This document shows, piece by piece, positions 7,624-10,766 of a stretch of 10,766 nucleotides of DNA. Position numbers and translations under genes: made by a program. The notes beneath the pieces are model-generated. The model made no database searches, was not told the origin of the DNA, and saw only the letters and a program-made list of their open reading frames with translations. Each line of letters opens with the position of its first letter. The first letter of the stretch is position 1. This DNA comes from Acidobacteriota bacterium (GTDB lineage: Bacteria > Acidobacteriota > Holophagae > Thermotomaculales > Thermotomaculaceae), in contig JAMOUY010000130.1 of assembly GCA_027067895.1 (NCBI GenBank), forward strand, positions 1 to 10,766, written 5' to 3'.

Positions 7624-10086
7624 ATGGAAAAGGCTTTTCCCAAAAACAGACGCTTTGTTTTTTCTTTTTTGCTTTTTTTGCTTTTTCTTCTTGTTAGTTT
7701 AATTTACTTTTTTTCAATAAAATCAAAGGTAAAAAAAGTTTCTCTTACCGAGTACAGTTATCAGTCCAAATTGGTAAACGATAAAACTGAAAAATTGTTT
7801 TGGGATGTGATTTTGTTTTTGAAATTTACCAAACAAAACCTTGAAAAAGGGCTCAATTCTCATTCTTTCAATGAAAAAGTTGATGAGATATACAAAAAAA
7901 CTTACAGAAAAACAAACAGAAATCTTGTTTCAAACTATGATTTTGTGGTAAGGCACAGAATTAAAAGCAATAAAATTTCCGCAACATATTTAAGCAAAAA
8001 TGAAATTTTGACAGACGAAATAAAAAACATTGCCGTGATAACGTCTCAACTTGATAATTTTTGGAGTGAATTTTCAATAGAACACCCTTTTCTTTCTATG
8101 AGTTACGTTGACAAAACAGGGCTTTACAGAGAATTTCCGTTTAGAAAAATTGAGCCGGTTAATATAGGTTTTTTATCAGACCCGAGAAATTTTCCTTACT
8201 TTTCAACCGCAACTACGGTGGGAAAAGACGAGGTTTTTTTAACTCTTCCGTATCAGTTGCAAAATGAGTTATATGTTTCTTTTGTTATTCCGGTTTATCA
8301 AAATAATAATTTTCGAGGGCTTCTAACAATTGATATTTCCATGTCCCAGTTTAAAGAGATTATAAAAAGTTTTCAAAAAGGAATTAAAAATAAAATTTCC
8401 GATGTAATTATTTACAGGAAAAACGGGTTAATTTACTTTTTTTCTTATGAAGACGATGTTAATGATATGGTTAATTTTAACAATTTAAACGAATTTCTTG
8501 CAAAAAAGAAAACAACTCTTGCCAAAAGCATAAAACTTTATCCGGTAATAAAAAACGATAAACTTATATCCATACTTGATAATTTTGCCAAATCCAAAAA
8601 AGACGAGGAGATACAAAACATTGGAAAATATTTTGTATCCCTTAAAAAAACGAGATATTTTGATTTGAATATACTTTCTTTTGAAAAGGAAAACGTCTTT
8701 TTTGCTTCAAGCGTAAACAAGGACATTGCAAAAGCGTTTTTCTTTTCGTTTTTATTGTTTTTATTGCTTCTTACACTAAGTTTTGTTTATTCTTCCGAGA
8801 ATTTTTGCGATTTAAACGAATTGTATGCAAGTTTATTTAACGGAATAAAAAGCCAATCCCTAAAAGAAAAATTGTCTGACAGCGGAGTCTCTCAGAAAAA
8901 AACGGACCTGAAAAATTTAGGCAAATCGCTTTCTGATTTTATTTCACGCCTTTATAAAGAAAACACTCTTTTGCTGACAGTCTTTGACACAATAAACTTT
9001 GGAATACTTGTTGTTGAAGACGAAATTGACAGTAATAAAATTCTTTTCTTGAATAAATGGTTTAGGCAACTTATTGTTGATGCTAAAACAATTGAATTGC
9101 TTCCGGAAAAATTAATTGACGAGATAAAGAAATTTAAAGAGTCAAGCATTCAGCATTCGCAAAAAATAATTAAACTCTTTGAAAGGCATTATTTGATAAG
9201 AGGAGAAAGATTGAAACAGGGAGAAGAGGGAGAGATGGGTATTGTCGTTTTTACGATTTCCAGTGCGGAAAACTTTAATCAAATTCAAAAAGAAAACAAA
9301 GAGTTGAAAGAAATGATATCGGAGTTATCAACCAAACTTTCCGATTTTCAATCGTCGTTTGAAAATTTGAATACAAAAATAATTCAAAGCGATAAATTCG
9401 CCGTATTCGGAGAGTTGATTCAGGGAATCGTTCACAACATAAACAATCCAATGATGATAGTAAGTTCAAGGCTTTCAATGGTTAAGTCAATAATTGAGAA
9501 TATGGAGAATTCCGTAGATAAAAGAAGGCTTGTCAAACATATTTCTAACATCATTGCTTCGTTGAAAAAAATCAACGATATAATTGATTCCGTATTGTTA
9601 AAGGCAAAAATTACGGTGGAAAAGGAAGAAAAACTTGTAAACGTGAATGAATTGATAAAAACCGAGATGGAATTTTTCAATGCAGACCTGTTTTTCAAAC
9701 ATAAGGTTTTGAAAGAGATAAACCTTGCGGATAATGTACCCTACATAAGAATTAGCCAGTCCGATTTTTCTCAGGTATTGCACAACATTATCAAAAATGC
9801 CCTTGACGTATTGAAGGCTGTGCCTAATCCGAAATTAACGGTTAAAACTCTTGCAAGAGAAGGGAAGGTTATTATTGAAATTGAGGACAACGGCCCCGGA
9901 ATCCCCGACGAGTTAAAAGAAAAGATTTTTGAGCAATACTTTACCACAAAGGGAAGCCACGGCACCGGAATAGGGCTTTACAACGCAAGAAAAATCATTG
10001 AAGAATACGACGGAGAACTTTTTGTTGAAAACGGCGAAAACGGAGCAAAATTCGTAATAATTCTTCCATCGGCAGGCGGTGAATAA
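7624..10086 (+). CDS. membrane sensor histidine kinase with Cache-like domain
   Basis: An 820-residue two-component sensor kinase. TM1 is at about 11-31 and TM2 at about 371-392, enclosing a large extracytoplasmic sensor. Within it, MSYVDKTGLYREFP, DPRNFPYFS and the strand GLLTIDIS near 232-239 resemble a double-Cache domain. No clear HAMP domain follows. A PAS-like segment begins around 448 (VFDTINFGILVVED) and a coiled coil covers about 550-595. The dimerisation/phosphoacceptor helix has H604 in GIVHNINNP. The ATPase domain is complete: N-box HNIIKNALD (N725), G1 DNGPGI (755-760), F-box FEQYFTTK and G2 GTGIGLYNAR (780-789). The residue after the phospho-His is Asn, where Glu or Asp is usual. 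No response regulator gene lies within the window. Start follows AGAGGTG; the stop shares one base with the murI start. The N-terminal half looks more AT-rich than its neighbours. Ligand unknown. Confidence 0.93.
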   Translation: MEKAFPKNRRFVFSFLLFLLFLLVSLIYFFSIKSKVKKVSLTEYSYQSKLVNDKTEKLFWDVILFLKFTKQNLEKGLNSHSFNEKVDEIYKKTYRKTNRNLVSNYDFVVRHRIKSNKISATYLSKNEILTDEIKNIAVITSQLDNFWSEFSIEHPFLSMSYVDKTGLYREFPFRKIEPVNIGFLSDPRNFPYFSTATTVGKDEVFLTLPYQLQNELYVSFVIPVYQNNNFRGLLTIDISMSQFKEIIKSFQKGIKNKISDVIIYRKNGLIYFFSYEDDVNDMVNFNNLNEFLAKKKTTLAKSIKLYPVIKNDKLISILDNFAKSKKDEEIQNIGKYFVSLKKTRYFDLNILSFEKENVFFASSVNKDIAKAFFFSFLLFLLLLTLSFVYSSENFCDLNELYASLFNGIKSQSLKEKLSDSGVSQKKTDLKNLGKSLSDFISRLYKENTLLLTVFDTINFGILVVEDEIDSNKILFLNKWFRQLIVDAKTIELLPEKLIDEIKKFKESSIQHSQKIIKLFERHYLIRGERLKQGEEGEMGIVVFTISSAENFNQIQKENKELKEMISELSTKLSDFQSSFENLNTKIIQSDKFAVFGELIQGIVHNINNPMMIVSSRLSMVKSIIENMENSVDKRRLVKHISNIIASLKKINDIIDSVLLKAKITVEKEEKLVNVNELIKTEMEFFNADLFFKHKVLKEINLADNVPYIRISQSDFSQVLHNIIKNALDVLKAVPNPKLTVKTLAREGKVIIEIEDNGPGIPDELKEKIFEQYFTTKGSHGTGIGLYNARKIIEEYDGELFVENGENGAKFVIILPSAGGE

Positions 10087-10766
10087 TGGTTAAAAAAAAG
10101 ATAACAAAGGTCGGAATATTTGATTCGGGAGCGGGGGGCTTAACGGTTTTAAAAAAATTAAGAAAAAACCTGAAAGGAACGGAGTTTTACTACCTTGGAG
10201 ACACGGCAAGGCTTCCCTACGGCACAAAATCGTCCGAAACTATTATCAATTACACGTTGCAGAATACAAAGTTTCTTTTGAAAAAGGGAATTGAACTGCT
10301 TATAGTTGCGTGCAATACCGCATCCGCCTATGCGGTAAACTATCTGAAAAAAGAGTTTGACATTCCCGTTTACGGCGTTATTGAGCCGGGAGCGAAAAAA
10401 GCGGTAAATACCACGAAAAACAAAAAAATAGGGGTTATAGCCACAAGCGCAACGGTAAAATCAAATTCATATCCCGAAGCGGTTAACAAACTTTGCAAAG
10501 ACTGCGAGGTTTTTTCCAATCCCGCGCCTTTGCTTGTCCCTCTTGTTGAAGAGGGCATGATTGAGGGGGAAATTGCGGAAAAAATCGTAAGTATTTACCT
10601 AAATCCGCTGCTTCAAAAAGGGATTGACACCCTTATTCTTGGCTGTACGCATTATCCCGTTATGAAAAAAACAATCGGAAAAATTGCGGGAGACGATATA
10701 AAACTTGTGGATTCCGCAACGCCTATTCTTGAAATTTTGAAAAAAAGTTTTTCCCTTCCGAAAGAT
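10086..10766 (+). CDS. murI: glutamate racemase, partial
   Basis: Converts L-glutamate to D-glutamate for the second position of the peptidoglycan stem, added by MurD in the cytosol. The first 227 residues are present and the frame stays open at the right edge; the family is about 255-275 residues, so only the C-terminal end is missing. Asp/Glu racemase motifs are clear: GIFDSGAGGLTVL at 10-22, LGDTARLPYG at about 37-46, VACNTASA with catalytic Cys76, and LGCTHYPV with the second catalytic Cys187 and His189. These cofactor-independent enzymes use the two Cys as opposite-face bases. The ATG begins at the last base of the kinase stop (TAATG), implying translational coupling. No strong Shine-Dalgarno sequence is seen, consistent with reinitiation. 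Confidence 0.97.
   Translation, partial: MVKKKITKVGIFDSGAGGLTVLKKLRKNLKGTEFYYLGDTARLPYGTKSSETIINYTLQNTKFLLKKGIELLIVACNTASAYAVNYLKKEFDIPVYGVIEPGAKKAVNTTKNKKIGVIATSATVKSNSYPEAVNKLCKDCEVFSNPAPLLVPLVEEGMIEGEIAEKIVSIYLNPLLQKGIDTLILGCTHYPVMKKTIGKIAGDDIKLVDSATPILEILKKSFSLPKD

Noticed and set aside
7624..8800. AT-rich first half of the kinase gene as a sign of horizontal transfer
   Set aside because: The skew fits Lys, Phe, Asn and Ile-rich membrane and sensor segments; the gene is tightly coupled to its neighbours and there are no mobile-element traces.
9432..9698. 88-residue minus-strand open frame
   Set aside because: Antisense to the kinase H-box and following helix; low-complexity Ser/Phe composition, no supporting signals.

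Overview
The window looks like chromosomal core DNA of a low-GC, diderm (Gram-negative-type) bacterium. A complete tripartite efflux system with an outer-membrane channel and a lipoprotein adaptor implies an outer membrane. Arginine is encoded mostly by AGA/AGG, with only occasional CGN codons, a habit common in AT-rich and often thermophilic lineages. The sequence alone does not fix the phylum. I see no mobile element, CRISPR array, tRNA or rRNA, and no stretch over 300 bases lacks a gene.

Left part (1-4510, minus strand): an RND multidrug-type efflux operon transcribed right to left. The order is a TolC-like outer membrane factor, a lipoprotein periplasmic adaptor, then an HAE-1-type RND permease that runs off the left edge after 701 codons. 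The genes are 12 bases and 1 base apart, so they are almost certainly one transcript making one pump.

Middle (4511-4674): a divergent, very T/A-rich spacer. It holds a perfect TATAAT box for the rightward gene, a weaker candidate promoter for the leftward efflux operon, and a 14-base direct repeat (24-base period) lying between them.

Right part (4675-10766, plus strand): first an unrecognised 209-residue protein, apparently built from two similar small beta-rich units separated by an acidic linker. A good promoter overlapping the end of that gene then drives a tightly packed set: enolase (eno), an FtsB/DivIC-family septum protein, a DUF502 membrane protein, a large membrane-bound sensor histidine kinase with a Cache-like sensor region, and glutamate racemase (murI, cut by the right edge). 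Spacings are +28, -14, +1 and -1 bases, so translation of the later genes is probably coupled. Enolase makes PEP, which MurA consumes, and MurI makes the D-glutamate of the peptidoglycan stem. With the septum protein, the set links central carbon flux, wall precursors, division and an envelope sensor. That functional link is an inference from gene order.

Start-site corrections: the hypothetical gene and eno each have a GTG six bases upstream of an ATG in the same frame. In both cases the GTG belongs to the Shine-Dalgarno sequence, so the ATG (4675 and 5341) is the better start.
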